40,838 nucleotides of DNA from assembly GCA_023420935.1 (NCBI GenBank), contig JAEZUR010000136.1, positions 1 through 40,838 on the forward strand. The letters run 5' to 3'. The position numbers were made by a program, and so were the translations under genes. The stretch comes from Bacillota bacterium. GTDB taxonomy: Bacteria > Bacillota > Clostridia > Lachnospirales > Lachnospiraceae. The notes beneath the pieces were generated by a model, which had not been told where the DNA came from, searched no databases, and saw only the letters and a program-made list of their open reading frames with translations. This document shows, in pieces, positions 32,824 to 40,838 of this stretch. How positions within the stretch are numbered: position 1 is the first letter of the stretch; the number at the start of each line of letters is the position of its first letter.

Positions 32824-33131
32824 AATATGATTCTCCTCTTTTACACAATCAGTGCACATTAATTAAAATATTGATGCCATATAATTCATGCATTATTCGT
32901 ACACAATAAACATACAATAGCTTCAATTATATGTCAACTAAATTAAGCCCGAAAATTCCAGTATTTATAACCACTTCGTGATAATGCATTTTAATGTTTC
33001 TCTCATTGTTTTAACCATTTTTTAACTTGATTTTTATAGGCAAAACAACTAAACTAAATATTGTAAAACAAATATCAACTCCCTATCCTTTTCGGTAAAC
33101 GGGAGTACATACGAATATGGAGGAGTTATAC
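32824..33131. promoter_or_regulatory. Divergent promoter region, SGNH hydrolase and pspA
   Basis: 308 bases without a gene. For the minus strand TTGACA (32932-32937), 17 bases, TATGTT (32909-32914). ATAATTCATGCATTAT (32881-32896), 14 of 16 palindromic, lies just past the expected start site, a good place for a LacI-type operator. AATGCATT recurs at 32983-32990. For the plus strand a possible TTGATT-N17-TAAACT lies upstream of pspA, and ACTCCC/GGGAGT forms a hairpin in its leader. Confidence 0.6.
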
Positions 33132-33809
33132 ATGGGCGTTTTAACAAGATTTAAAGATATTATGTCAGCAAACATTAATGCTTTATTAGACAAAGCAGAA
33201 GATCCAGAGAAAATGATCGATCAGTGCCTTCGCAATTTAAATAGTGATTTAGGCAAGGTGAAATCAGAAACTGCATCCATTATGGCAGAAGAACAACGTG
33301 CAAAAAGAGAATTAGAAGAATGTATCTCTGAAGTAAATAAAATGCAATCTTATGCTGTGAAGGCATTAGAATCTGGTAATGAAGAGGATGCAAGAAAGTT
33401 TTTAACCAAAAAAGCATCCTTAGCAACTCAGCAGGAAGGCTTACAACAAGCATATGATATGGCCGCTAAGAATGCAACAAACATGCGAGCTATGCACGAT
33501 AAATTAGTAAGTGATATTGGAGAATTAGAATCTCGCAAGGATATGATTAAAGGCAAAATGGCTGTTGCAAAAACTCAGGAAAGAATCAATAACATTACAT
33601 CTTCCGTAAGTAACGCAAACAATTCCATTTCTGCATTTGACCGTATGGAAGAGAAAGCCAATAAAGCACTAGATAAAGCTGCTGCCATGGCAGAATTAAA
33701 TGCTGGTCCTAAAGATGACATTGATGACCTAACGAAAAAATATGATTCTGGAAACACTGCAGCGATCGACGATGAACTTGCTGCCCTTAAAGCTAGTCTT
33801 AATAAATAA
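33132..33809 (+). CDS. pspA: PspA/IM30 phage-shock protein
   Basis: 225 residues from ATG 33132, with GGAGGAG six bases upstream; the frame is open to 33117 but that start lies on the ribosome site. An amphipathic first helix (MGVLTRFKDIMSANINALLDKAEDPEKM) is followed by long coiled coils (about 30-190). PspA polymers bind stressed membranes, preserve the proton gradient and remodel bilayers. It is the first gene of a four-gene operon matching Bacillus subtilis pspA-ydjGHI. Confidence 0.92.
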   Translation: MGVLTRFKDIMSANINALLDKAEDPEKMIDQCLRNLNSDLGKVKSETASIMAEEQRAKRELEECISEVNKMQSYAVKALESGNEEDARKFLTKKASLATQQEGLQQAYDMAAKNATNMRAMHDKLVSDIGELESRKDMIKGKMAVAKTQERINNITSSVSNANNSISAFDRMEEKANKALDKAAAMAELNAGPKDDIDDLTKKYDSGNTAAIDDELAALKASLNK

Positions 33810-33823
33810 TAAGAACATTTTTC

Positions 33824-33849
33824 GGCTGTACCCGACGCTACAGCCTTTT
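33824..33849 (+). terminator. Attenuator/terminator between pspA and ydjG
   Basis: GGCTGTA (33824-33830) pairs with TACAGCC (33839-33845), followed by TTTT. It stands inside the operon, so probably only part of the transcripts continue, giving more PspA than its partners. Confidence 0.75.
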
Positions 33850-33879
33850 CACGGTTTATAAGGAAAGGTGATAACGCAG

Positions 33880-34998
33880 ATGATCTTACAATATAAATGT
33901 CCTGACTGTGGTGCAGATATGACATTTGATAGTACCTCGGGCATGTTAGCATGTAGTAGTTGTGGTAGAAAAGACCATATTGATAACAACTCACATACCG
34001 ATAATACGGCAAAAAACCCAGAAGATGGTGCAGATGACGTTGATGACGTTGATGAAGTTTATGGTGATTTTGAAGACTTCGAGTCTGAAACCGGTTCTAG
34101 TACCTTCGGCGAAGGGGAAGCCAGCCAATATCAATGTAATAACTGCGGCGCTATCTTAATTACCGACCCCGATACTACTGCTACCACATGTAGCTTCTGT
34201 GGTGCTGCTATGGTTCTCGGAGATCGTTTATCTGGTAGTATGGCACCTGCCAAAGTAATCCCATTTAGCATTAATAAAGCGCAAGCCCAGGAAGCATTTA
34301 AGAAATGGTGCAAAAAGGGTCTATTAACGCCAAAAGGATTTATGACTGCAGATCGTATCAAAAATATTACTGGTATGTATATTCCTTTTTGGCTTTATGA
34401 TTTAAATGGTCAGGGAGAAGCAGAAGCAACCTGTACTAGAGTTAGAACATACACCATGGGTGAATATATATATACAGAGACAAAATATTATGACGTCTAC
34501 CGTAAAGTAGATTTAGATTATGAAAAAATCCCTGTTGATGCTTCCGAGAAAATGAATGACAAATTAATGGATAAATTAGAACCCTTCCATTATACTGATC
34601 TAAAAGAATTTAACGCACCATATCTAGCTGGATACATCGCAGAAAAAAATAATTATACAGACAAAGATCTATTCCCTCGGGTAAAAGAGAGAACAGAAGG
34701 TTATGTTGATTCTTATATACGATCCACTATAAGTGGATATTCTACCACAACCTTTCATAGAAAATGGATTGACGTAAAACAGAGAAAGGCTGATTATACC
34801 TTGTTACCAATCTGGATGATCTGTTATGATTACAAGCAATCTGAGCATACCTTCGCTATGAACGGCCAGACCGGTAAGATTGTAGGTAAACCACCGTTAA
34901 GTAAAGGTAAAATTGGGCTTTGGTTTGGTGGAATCAGTGGAGCTATCTTTGTTATATTAAAGGCTATTGCATTATATTTAGGAGGTGGACTTTTATGA
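33880..34998 (+). CDS. ydjG: YdjG-like zinc-ribbon membrane protein
   Basis: 372 residues from ATG 33880 (AAAGGTG about nine bases upstream). Two N-terminal zinc ribbons (CPDCGAD...CSSCG and CNNCGA...CSFCGA) with an acidic Asp/Glu-rich linker between them. A long soluble domain (about 110-335) follows, and one C-terminal membrane segment (GGISGAIFVILKAIALYLGG). In B. subtilis YdjG and YdjH help place PspA at the membrane. The stop overlaps the next start (ATGA). Confidence 0.82.
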   Translation: MILQYKCPDCGADMTFDSTSGMLACSSCGRKDHIDNNSHTDNTAKNPEDGADDVDDVDEVYGDFEDFESETGSSTFGEGEASQYQCNNCGAILITDPDTTATTCSFCGAAMVLGDRLSGSMAPAKVIPFSINKAQAQEAFKKWCKKGLLTPKGFMTADRIKNITGMYIPFWLYDLNGQGEAEATCTRVRTYTMGEYIYTETKYYDVYRKVDLDYEKIPVDASEKMNDKLMDKLEPFHYTDLKEFNAPYLAGYIAEKNNYTDKDLFPRVKERTEGYVDSYIRSTISGYSTTTFHRKWIDVKQRKADYTLLPIWMICYDYKQSEHTFAMNGQTGKIVGKPPLSKGKIGLWFGGISGAIFVILKAIALYLGGGLL

Positions 34999-35807
34999 TA
35001 AGACGTATTAAGGCAATACCTCTATTGCTCTCTACCGTATTCTTTTTGTCTTATATGTTATTAGCCCTTCCTGTGTCTGCTGCAAGTGATATCCAGAGAG
35101 TTTATGATAATGCAGGGTTATTATCAGACGATGAGATTGATAAGTTAGAACAGCAGGCTGAGAAATATAGTGCAAAGAGGAATATTAATTATCTGATTGT
35201 AACAACGGATAATCCGGAAGAACTTTTGGGGGATGTGAACACAGGTGGTTCTGAATCTACTACAGAAGCATATTCCGATAAATTTTATGATAATTTTGCT
35301 GGAATGTACGAACAAAAAGAAGCCAACTGCACAATCTTAACCATTGACATGAGCAGTAATACTGTTGATGTAGCTGGTAAAGGCCTAGAAGGCGAAATAT
35401 ACAATCAAATTAGACGAGATTTGGTTCGTGAAAAAATTACCCCATTACTTAGTGATGGAAAATACTATCTCGCTTGTTCAAAATACATTAAACTTACGGA
35501 TAATTATATTGGTATAAAGGAAGGAATGAATCCAGAAAGTCCAATTCTCAAACTATGGTTTCAAGCATTAATTGCATTGGCAATAGGTGGCATAGTCGTA
35601 GGTATTATGGTATTTAACACAGGTGGTAGAATGACTGTTAATCAAGGAACCTACTTAGATCAAAAAGATTCCCGAATTTTGGCCAAAAGAGATTTATATG
35701 TCCGGACAACGACAACTCGTATTCGCAAGCCTCAAAATAACTCCAGTGGTGGTGGTGCCGGTGGTGGCGGTGGTGGAAGTAATGGTCACAGCAGCGGTCA
35801 TTTCTAG
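34995..35807 (+). CDS. ydjH: YdjH-like TPM-domain membrane protein
   Basis: 270 residues from ATG 34995, GGAGG nine bases upstream. Signal peptide (about 1-30, ending VSAAS), then a TPM (TLP18.3/Psb32/MOLO1) domain facing outside (VYDNAGLLSDDEIDKLEQQA to about 175), a membrane segment (LWFQALIALAIGGIVVGIMVF) and a cytoplasmic tail ending in a Gly/Ser-rich stretch with final GHSSGHF. Such tails are common in TPM membrane proteins. Partner of YdjG. Confidence 0.85.
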   Translation: MIRRIKAIPLLLSTVFFLSYMLLALPVSAASDIQRVYDNAGLLSDDEIDKLEQQAEKYSAKRNINYLIVTTDNPEELLGDVNTGGSESTTEAYSDKFYDNFAGMYEQKEANCTILTIDMSSNTVDVAGKGLEGEIYNQIRRDLVREKITPLLSDGKYYLACSKYIKLTDNYIGIKEGMNPESPILKLWFQALIALAIGGIVVGIMVFNTGGRMTVNQGTYLDQKDSRILAKRDLYVRTTTTRIRKPQNNSSGGGAGGGGGGSNGHSSGHF

Positions 35808-35879
35808 TCAAATAATAATACAGAGGAATACTACTATTATTCTTATTTTGAAATATATAAAGAAAGGCAGGAATTATAA

Positions 35880-36863
35880 ATGGGATTATTTTCAAATCAA
35901 TTCGCAAACGTAGTAGAATGGGAAGAATGGAACGAGGAGATGATCTTCTGGAAATGGAGTAACAAGGAGATCAAAAAAGGCAGCCGTTTAATAATCAAAC
36001 CAGGACAGGACGCAATTTTCTTAAATAGTGGTAGAATCGAAGGTATTTTTAAGGATGATGGTGATTATGATATTGAATCACAGATTATACCTTTCCTTTC
36101 TACTTTAAAAGGCTTTAAGTTTGGCTTTAATAGTGGAATGAGAGCAGAAGTATTATTCGTAAATACCAAAGAATTCTTAGTTAAATGGGGCACCAAAGGA
36201 CCAATTAATATTCCTACCCCACAACTTCCAGGCGGAATGCCAATCCGTGCAAATGGAACATTTACCTTTAAAGTGAATGATTACGTTACATTGATTGATA
36301 AAATCGCTGGTGTAAAACAAAGCTACGTTGTGGAAGATGTAAAACAAAGAATTACAGCTATTTTAGATCAGTTATTAATGAAGTGGATTAGTAAAGAAGG
36401 AAAAGACATGTTTAATCTGCAAGCGAATGCCTTCGACATTGCAAAAGGAATCAAAGAAGATCTAGATATGCAGATTGTAAATGATGGTATGACTATTACA
36501 GGATTCCAGATTATGAGCTTTAATTATCCTGAAAATATCCAGAAAATGATTGAGAAAAATGCTTCCTTCAGTATGGTCGGCGATGTGAATAAATATCAAC
36601 AAGTATCTATGGTTGACGGAATTGCATCTGGCAATGTGCAAGGTGGTGGAATGGCATCTGATATGGCTGGAATGATGATGGGTATGAACATGGCTAATCA
36701 GATGATGAATAATATCAACCAAGGAACATCTGGTAACCAGGCAATGAATAACAACACTCCTAGCCAAGCAGGAACTGGAACCAAACCAAACTTCTGTCCC
36801 AATTGCGGCCAGAAAACAGGAGAAGCAAATTTCTGTCCGAACTGCGGTCAAAAACTAGTATAA
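35880..36863 (+). CDS. ydjI: YdjI-like SPFH-domain protein with zinc ribbons
   Basis: 327 residues. SPFH/band-7-like domain (about 25-235, the virion-core-protein family) then a Met/Asn/Gly-rich linker and two C-terminal zinc ribbons in tandem (FCPNCGQK twice). No membrane segment is seen. In B. subtilis the homologue joins the PspA-YdjGH membrane-stress assembly. A 70-base gap separates it from ydjH. Confidence 0.87.
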   Translation: MGLFSNQFANVVEWEEWNEEMIFWKWSNKEIKKGSRLIIKPGQDAIFLNSGRIEGIFKDDGDYDIESQIIPFLSTLKGFKFGFNSGMRAEVLFVNTKEFLVKWGTKGPINIPTPQLPGGMPIRANGTFTFKVNDYVTLIDKIAGVKQSYVVEDVKQRITAILDQLLMKWISKEGKDMFNLQANAFDIAKGIKEDLDMQIVNDGMTITGFQIMSFNYPENIQKMIEKNASFSMVGDVNKYQQVSMVDGIASGNVQGGGMASDMAGMMMGMNMANQMMNNINQGTSGNQAMNNNTPSQAGTGTKPNFCPNCGQKTGEANFCPNCGQKLV

Positions 36864-36917
36864 TAGTTATATACTCATATCCCTTATACTAATAACATAA
36901 TAAAAATCTATAAAATG

Positions 36918-36960
36918 ATAAGAGATTATTCCAATCCATACGAACGGAGTAATCTCTTAT
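36918..36960. terminator. Bidirectional terminator, ydjI and chemoreceptor
   Basis: ATAAGAGATTATTCC (36918-36932) pairs with GGAGTAATCTCTTAT (36946-36960) with one wobble, a 15-bp stem between convergent genes. Confidence 0.85.
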
Positions 36961-36970
36961 TTGCTATCCA

Positions 36971-39067
36971 CTACACAATAAATGTTTTCATGGAGTTATC
37001 TAAATCCTGTGATTCCTTCATTAACTGTTCTGCCGCCTCTGTTAGTGAAACGATAGCTGTCACTTGCTCAACCATGGTAGCAGTTACTTCTTCCGCTGCA
37101 GCCGCAGACTCTTCCGAAACTGCTGAAACATTTCTAATCGTATCTAGTACTTCTTCTTTCGCACCAGCAATTTCCTCCACGCTCACTACAATCTGTCTTA
37201 GCATAGAAACCAACTCACCAGTGAACTGATTCATCTCTCCAAATACCCGAACCGTACTTTCAAGTGCTTTTGTCTGAGATAACATATTTACTTCAGTTTC
37301 TTTCGCGGAATCTGTGGTTTTTTTGGTAGTAGACTGGATCTTATCAATGATAATTTTAATCTGATTACCTGCTTCCGAGGATTGGTCCGCTAGTTTACGA
37401 ATTTCCTCTGCTACAACAGCAAAACCTCGTCCGCTCTCTCCAGCCCTAGCAGCCTCAATAGATGCATTCAAAGAAAGCAAATTGGTCTGTTCTGCTATGG
37501 CATTAATGGTATCAACAATATACCCTATATGATTGCTTTCATTTGCGACATCAACAATATCGTTTACCAAAACTTGAGCAATCTTAGTAGTTGCATCTGC
37601 TTCTGTATTTAGTTTTTCAACAATTACACTTCCGTTTTCAATGGTTGTAATCGTCTTATCCGCAATCTGTTCCATAGCCTCTGTATATTCATATACTGCA
37701 TTAATTTGCTCTGAAAAGTTTGACATTTTTTTCAATCCTGCATCTGCTTCACTTGCCTGTACCACAATTCCATTTGTTATTTCTTCCACTATTTTAGATA
37801 CATCTTGCATAGAAGCCAAAATTGATCCACTGGTACTTTGAACCTCTTGCGCAGATTTATTTACTTTACCGCCAAATACTTTAACATCTTGTAGTAAAAA
37901 TCTTATTTTATCCAACATGGCACGAATGCTTTTCGCTACTAGATTAAACTCATCTCTTCGTTTCGTTTTGACATCAATGGTAAAATCGCCTTCCGAAACC
38001 TTATCAAGCGACTTAGACATTTCCTCTAATACCCTGCTGATACCTGATGATAATGCTGTACCTATGCCTCCAGCAATAATCACCGCAATCACAACCAATA
38101 GAATTGTACTAACCTTAATATTAGAAACTTCTTCTAATATTGTATCCTGTGGAATTAAAGTACAAAGCATCATTCTTGTAGAACCAACAGGTGCATAAAC
38201 ATATAGATACGTATCCCCTTTATAATCTACATAACGACTTCCGCTCTCACCAGATTTAACTGATTCTAAATAAAACTTCTCACCTGTAAAAACCGCCTTA
38301 ACACCTTCTGATTGAGATGACATAACTTCCCGACCATCTTGAGTAACAAGAGCCGTTATGCTATGTTCTCCTAAATTCATCTCTTTCATAATATTCGTAA
38401 TTGCACCGGTCTGAATATCAATTATCACAAACCCATTGCCCTTAATAAATTTCTTCACGTAACAAACTCCGTAACTGTCCTGACCTTTACCAAGAATACT
38501 ATCGAAATATTTTCGATTCCCAAGCCAAGCCCCTTTCACCTTTCCATCACGAAACACATTTCCTTCTGCCTCCAAAAAGCTTTGGTATGCATCCGCTGGG
38601 ATTACTGCTGAAGAGGATGAAATAGCATTACCATTTTCACCAAATACATAGTAATTATTTATATAGTTGGTTGTACCTTTCATATTAACAATACTCTCTT
38701 TCGCTGCCCTTAGATACGGCATTGCCTTTGAGGAACTTTCCTTATAATATTTACTATAATATTGAGTCAAATTGTCATTGTTTAATTGTTCTGTTGTTCT
38801 AGATTCCACATTATAACACATCAAATCAAAATACTGTGTCATAGCCGTTACTGTACTATAAACAGATTCCTTATATTTTCCCATTACGCTTGTGGATGCC
38901 TTATTATACGAAACAACACCTAGTACTATCATTAATATAATAGGAACACAAAACGCTGCAATTAATCTATGCAGTATTTTTTGTCTTTTTTCCTTTTTTA
39001 CTATCTTTGAAGGTAATGAATCTTTCTTCTTCTCTGTTCTCCTTTTAGATATCTTTTGTTTTTTCAA
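36971..39067 (-). CDS. Methyl-accepting chemotaxis protein
   Basis: 698 residues from TTG 39067 (GAGAGGG seven bases upstream). Basic N-terminus, membrane segment 1 (about 34-55), an outside sensor of about 260 residues with double-Cache-like features, membrane segment 2 (about 318-340), HAMP, and a long signalling coiled coil. The tip (about 525-565, AEQTNLLSLNASIEAARAGE and GFAVVAEEIRKLADQS) binds CheA/CheW. It reports a ligand outside the cell to the flagellar motor. The neighbouring sugar genes suggest, but do not prove, a carbohydrate ligand. Confidence 0.93.
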   Translation of the reverse strand: MKKQKISKRRTEKKKDSLPSKIVKKEKRQKILHRLIAAFCVPIILMIVLGVVSYNKASTSVMGKYKESVYSTVTAMTQYFDLMCYNVESRTTEQLNNDNLTQYYSKYYKESSSKAMPYLRAAKESIVNMKGTTNYINNYYVFGENGNAISSSSAVIPADAYQSFLEAEGNVFRDGKVKGAWLGNRKYFDSILGKGQDSYGVCYVKKFIKGNGFVIIDIQTGAITNIMKEMNLGEHSITALVTQDGREVMSSQSEGVKAVFTGEKFYLESVKSGESGSRYVDYKGDTYLYVYAPVGSTRMMLCTLIPQDTILEEVSNIKVSTILLVVIAVIIAGGIGTALSSGISRVLEEMSKSLDKVSEGDFTIDVKTKRRDEFNLVAKSIRAMLDKIRFLLQDVKVFGGKVNKSAQEVQSTSGSILASMQDVSKIVEEITNGIVVQASEADAGLKKMSNFSEQINAVYEYTEAMEQIADKTITTIENGSVIVEKLNTEADATTKIAQVLVNDIVDVANESNHIGYIVDTINAIAEQTNLLSLNASIEAARAGESGRGFAVVAEEIRKLADQSSEAGNQIKIIIDKIQSTTKKTTDSAKETEVNMLSQTKALESTVRVFGEMNQFTGELVSMLRQIVVSVEEIAGAKEEVLDTIRNVSAVSEESAAAAEEVTATMVEQVTAIVSLTEAAEQLMKESQDLDNSMKTFIV

Positions 39068-39114
39068 AGAAAACCCTCTCCATTCTAATTAAAGTCTCCC
39101 ACTTTATATAGCAA

Positions 39115-39145
39115 AAGTGTCACAAAACAATGTTTTGAGACACTT
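39115..39145 (-). terminator. Terminator after GH130 gene
   Basis: AAGTGTC-CAAAAC (39115-39121, 39123-39128) pairs with GTTTTG-GACACTT (39132-39137, 39139-39145), followed on the minus strand by TTTTG. It separates the phosphorylase from the chemoreceptor gene. Confidence 0.8.
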
Positions 39146-39178
39146 CTGGTGTTCATAGGACGAATAACAAGTGTCTTA

Positions 39179-40201
39179 TTATCGAATACCAATCTCCGTA
39201 TCCATTTCTGAAGTAACACTGTGACTCTTAATATAATCTACTACATCCTCAAATTGTGTAAATGCGAGTCCAACATAACTATCAGCCGCCCCATAATAGA
39301 TGGCAATTTTTCCACTTTCCGAATCATGAATAGTTGCACATGGGAAGCAAACGTTAGGCACAAACCCTCTCTCTTCATACCACTCTTCTGGAGTTAATAA
39401 GAAATTTTCACATCTGTATTTTACAATAGAAGGATTTTCAAGATCTAAAATTGCGCCTCCTATACTATATACAAGACCATTGCAGGTACCACTTACTCCA
39501 TGATAGAATAAAAGCCATCCTTCTGATGTTTCTATCGGAGCAGCTCCTCCACCAATCTTCACTGATTCCCACCATTCATTGCTTTTACCCATTACATGTC
39601 TGTGTTTACCCCAGTATACTAAATCTGGACTTTCACTTAAGAATATATCACCAAATGGCGTATGTCCACTGTCACTTGGACGACTTAACATTACATAATT
39701 TCCATTAATTTTTCTTGGAAACAATACAGCATTTCTGTTATATGGAATAAATGGATTTTCTAATCGTACAAACGTTTTAAAATCCGTAGTCTTTGCCATA
39801 CCAATGGCTGCACCAAAGAAATCTTGACACCAGATAACATAATATGTATCTTCTACTTTTACCAAACGAGGATCATACGCATACTTTGGCATAAAAGAAT
39901 TGCCATCCTCGTCTACAAATGGAATCTTTTCTTTATCAAAATCCCAGTGTACTGCGTCTTTACTTCTACCCATATAGATATATGGAATTCCATTTGTTTG
40001 TTCCCCACGAAATACTCCAATAAATTCACCGTCATATGGCATTACTGCACTATTAAAAATTCTTGCTACACCTTCAACGGGATTTCTACCAATGATAGGA
40101 TTCTCACTATATCTCCAGATTGGTGCTCCAACTATATTAGAAGGCTTTTCTTGCCAAGGGACATTCTTAACTACCGGACTAATCATCTTAATTTCACTCA
40201 T
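39179..40201 (-). CDS. GH130 beta-mannoside phosphorylase
   Basis: 340 residues, a five-bladed beta-propeller of family GH130. These enzymes split beta-1,4-, beta-1,3- or beta-1,2-mannosides with phosphate to give mannose 1-phosphate. NPIIGRNP (34-41), the catalytic Asp in KYAYDPRLV (D110), NAVLFPRKI and GGGAAPIE are recognisable. No signal peptide, so it acts inside the cell on sugars brought in by the ABC transporter just upstream. Exact linkage cannot be assigned by eye; beta-1,4-mannooligosaccharide is plausible for a mannan user. Confidence 0.85.
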   Translation of the reverse strand: MSEIKMISPVVKNVPWQEKPSNIVGAPIWRYSENPIIGRNPVEGVARIFNSAVMPYDGEFIGVFRGEQTNGIPYIYMGRSKDAVHWDFDKEKIPFVDEDGNSFMPKYAYDPRLVKVEDTYYVIWCQDFFGAAIGMAKTTDFKTFVRLENPFIPYNRNAVLFPRKINGNYVMLSRPSDSGHTPFGDIFLSESPDLVYWGKHRHVMGKSNEWWESVKIGGGAAPIETSEGWLLFYHGVSGTCNGLVYSIGGAILDLENPSIVKYRCENFLLTPEEWYEERGFVPNVCFPCATIHDSESGKIAIYYGAADSYVGLAFTQFEDVVDYIKSHSVTSEMDTEIGIR

Positions 40202-40274
40202 ACTTTTCCTACTTTCTTAACTATAATTAACTACATCTATCTCTAGGATTTATACATCACCTCATATCTAAACA

Positions 40275-40838
40275 TTAACCTTTTACTGCCCCATTTGTTA
40301 ATCCACCATAAATTTGTTTCTGACATAAAACAAAGATGATAAATGCTGGGATAATAGTGATAATTAGGCCCGCACATATTAAATTATATTGATTCCCAAG
40401 AGGTCCTGTAAAGGTATAGAGGGAAGTTGCTACAACTACAAATCTTGACTTGTTTTGTAAATATAAATTAGCCATGTAATACTCATTATAAGTGGCTACC
40501 CCTTTTAAAATCATACAGGTAACAATTGCTGGTTTAAGCAAGGGAAGTAATATCTTAAAAAACACACCAAAATAGGTTGCACCATCCATAATTGCTGATT
40601 CATCCAGTGATTCTGATATATTTTCGAAAAATTGAATAAATACATAGATAGAAATTACATCTGTTCCCATCATTAAAATAATATAGCCAGGGATACTATT
40701 AACAAAATGCAAGTTAGTCATAATTTTATAAACTGTAACCTGCATCGCAACTCCTGGAAGTAATGCGGCAAACAGAAATAAGTTTCGAATCAAATTATTT
40801 CCTGGGAATTTGAATCGATTTAGTATGTAAGCCAGCAT
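40275..40838 (-). CDS. Sugar ABC transporter permease (5' truncated)
   Basis: 187 residues, open at the window edge; about 90 N-terminal residues are missing compared with MalG-type permeases. Several membrane helices are visible, and the EAA-loop equivalent that docks on the ATPase reads ESLDESAIMDGATYFGVFFKILLPLLKP. The C-terminus ends FVLCQKQIYGGLTNGAVKG, typical of the family. It lies 73 bases before the GH130 gene in the same direction, so uptake and phosphorolysis are probably co-expressed. Confidence 0.9.
   Translation of the reverse strand: MLAYILNRFKFPGNNLIRNLFLFAALLPGVAMQVTVYKIMTNLHFVNSIPGYIILMMGTDVISIYVFIQFFENISESLDESAIMDGATYFGVFFKILLPLLKPAIVTCMILKGVATYNEYYMANLYLQNKSRFVVVATSLYTFTGPLGNQYNLICAGLIITIIPAFIIFVLCQKQIYGGLTNGAVKG

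Noticed and set aside
36462..36851. His-rich minus-strand frame opposite ydjI
   Set aside because: The His codons mirror ATG/Asn-rich codons of the ydjI linker; no independent evidence of coding.

Overview
The window looks like the chromosome of a low-GC, motile, saccharolytic Clostridia member, most likely Lachnospiraceae (Lachnoclostridium/Clostridium phytofermentans-like). This is inferred from the AT-rich Firmicutes-style genes with strong AGGAGG ribosome binding sites, the Firmicutes order of the ribosomal superoperon ending rpoA-rplQ-ecfA1-ecfA2-ecfT-truA-rplM-rpsI, a zinc-type S14, a zinc-less S4, an L17 with a large insertion, and GH130/ABC sugar genes. No species was confirmed by database comparison.

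Layout. (1) 1-228 is chromosomal flank that originally lay downstream of rpsI, including the old rpsI terminator. (2) 229-7358 is a 7.1-kb integrative element inserted in the 3' end of rpsI and bounded by a 21-bp direct repeat (attL 229-249, attR 7338-7358). It holds a J-domain pseudogene with two in-frame stops, a Cys-rich mini-protein, an M28 peptidase lipoprotein, an XRE repressor divergent from a small Cro-like HTH protein, a group II-like reverse transcriptase with a structured leader, an excisionase and a tyrosine integrase. Matching integrase arm-type repeats lie at both ends. The element carries a replacement terminator for rpsI. No relaxase or conjugation gene is present. (3) 7339-29564, all on the minus strand, is the S10-spc-alpha ribosomal superoperon plus secY, adk, map, a KOW protein, infA, rpoA, the ECF transporter core, truA and rplM-rpsI. 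(4) 29729-32937 (minus) is an SGNH hydrolase, a LacI regulator and a methyltransferase. (5) 33132-36863 (plus) is a pspA-ydjG-ydjH-ydjI-type membrane-stress operon. (6) 36971-40838 (minus) is a chemoreceptor, then a GH130 glycoside phosphorylase behind a truncated sugar ABC permease.

How it works together. The superoperon couples ribosome assembly, RNA polymerase alpha, protein export and start-Met processing. Several of its gaps are strikingly structured: a branched leader before rpsJ, a seven-hairpin leader before rpsM, an L13-type leader before rplM, and small perfect hairpins in many intercistronic spacers. A 390-bp MITE-like element with three 131-bp repeats sits exactly at the truA stop codon. 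The most likely undescribed system is the reverse transcriptase module of the element: a group II-like RT without any recognisable intron domain V. It is preceded by a three-hairpin leader and followed by a terminator hairpin whose loop can pair with a GCCTAGGC sequence in the leader.
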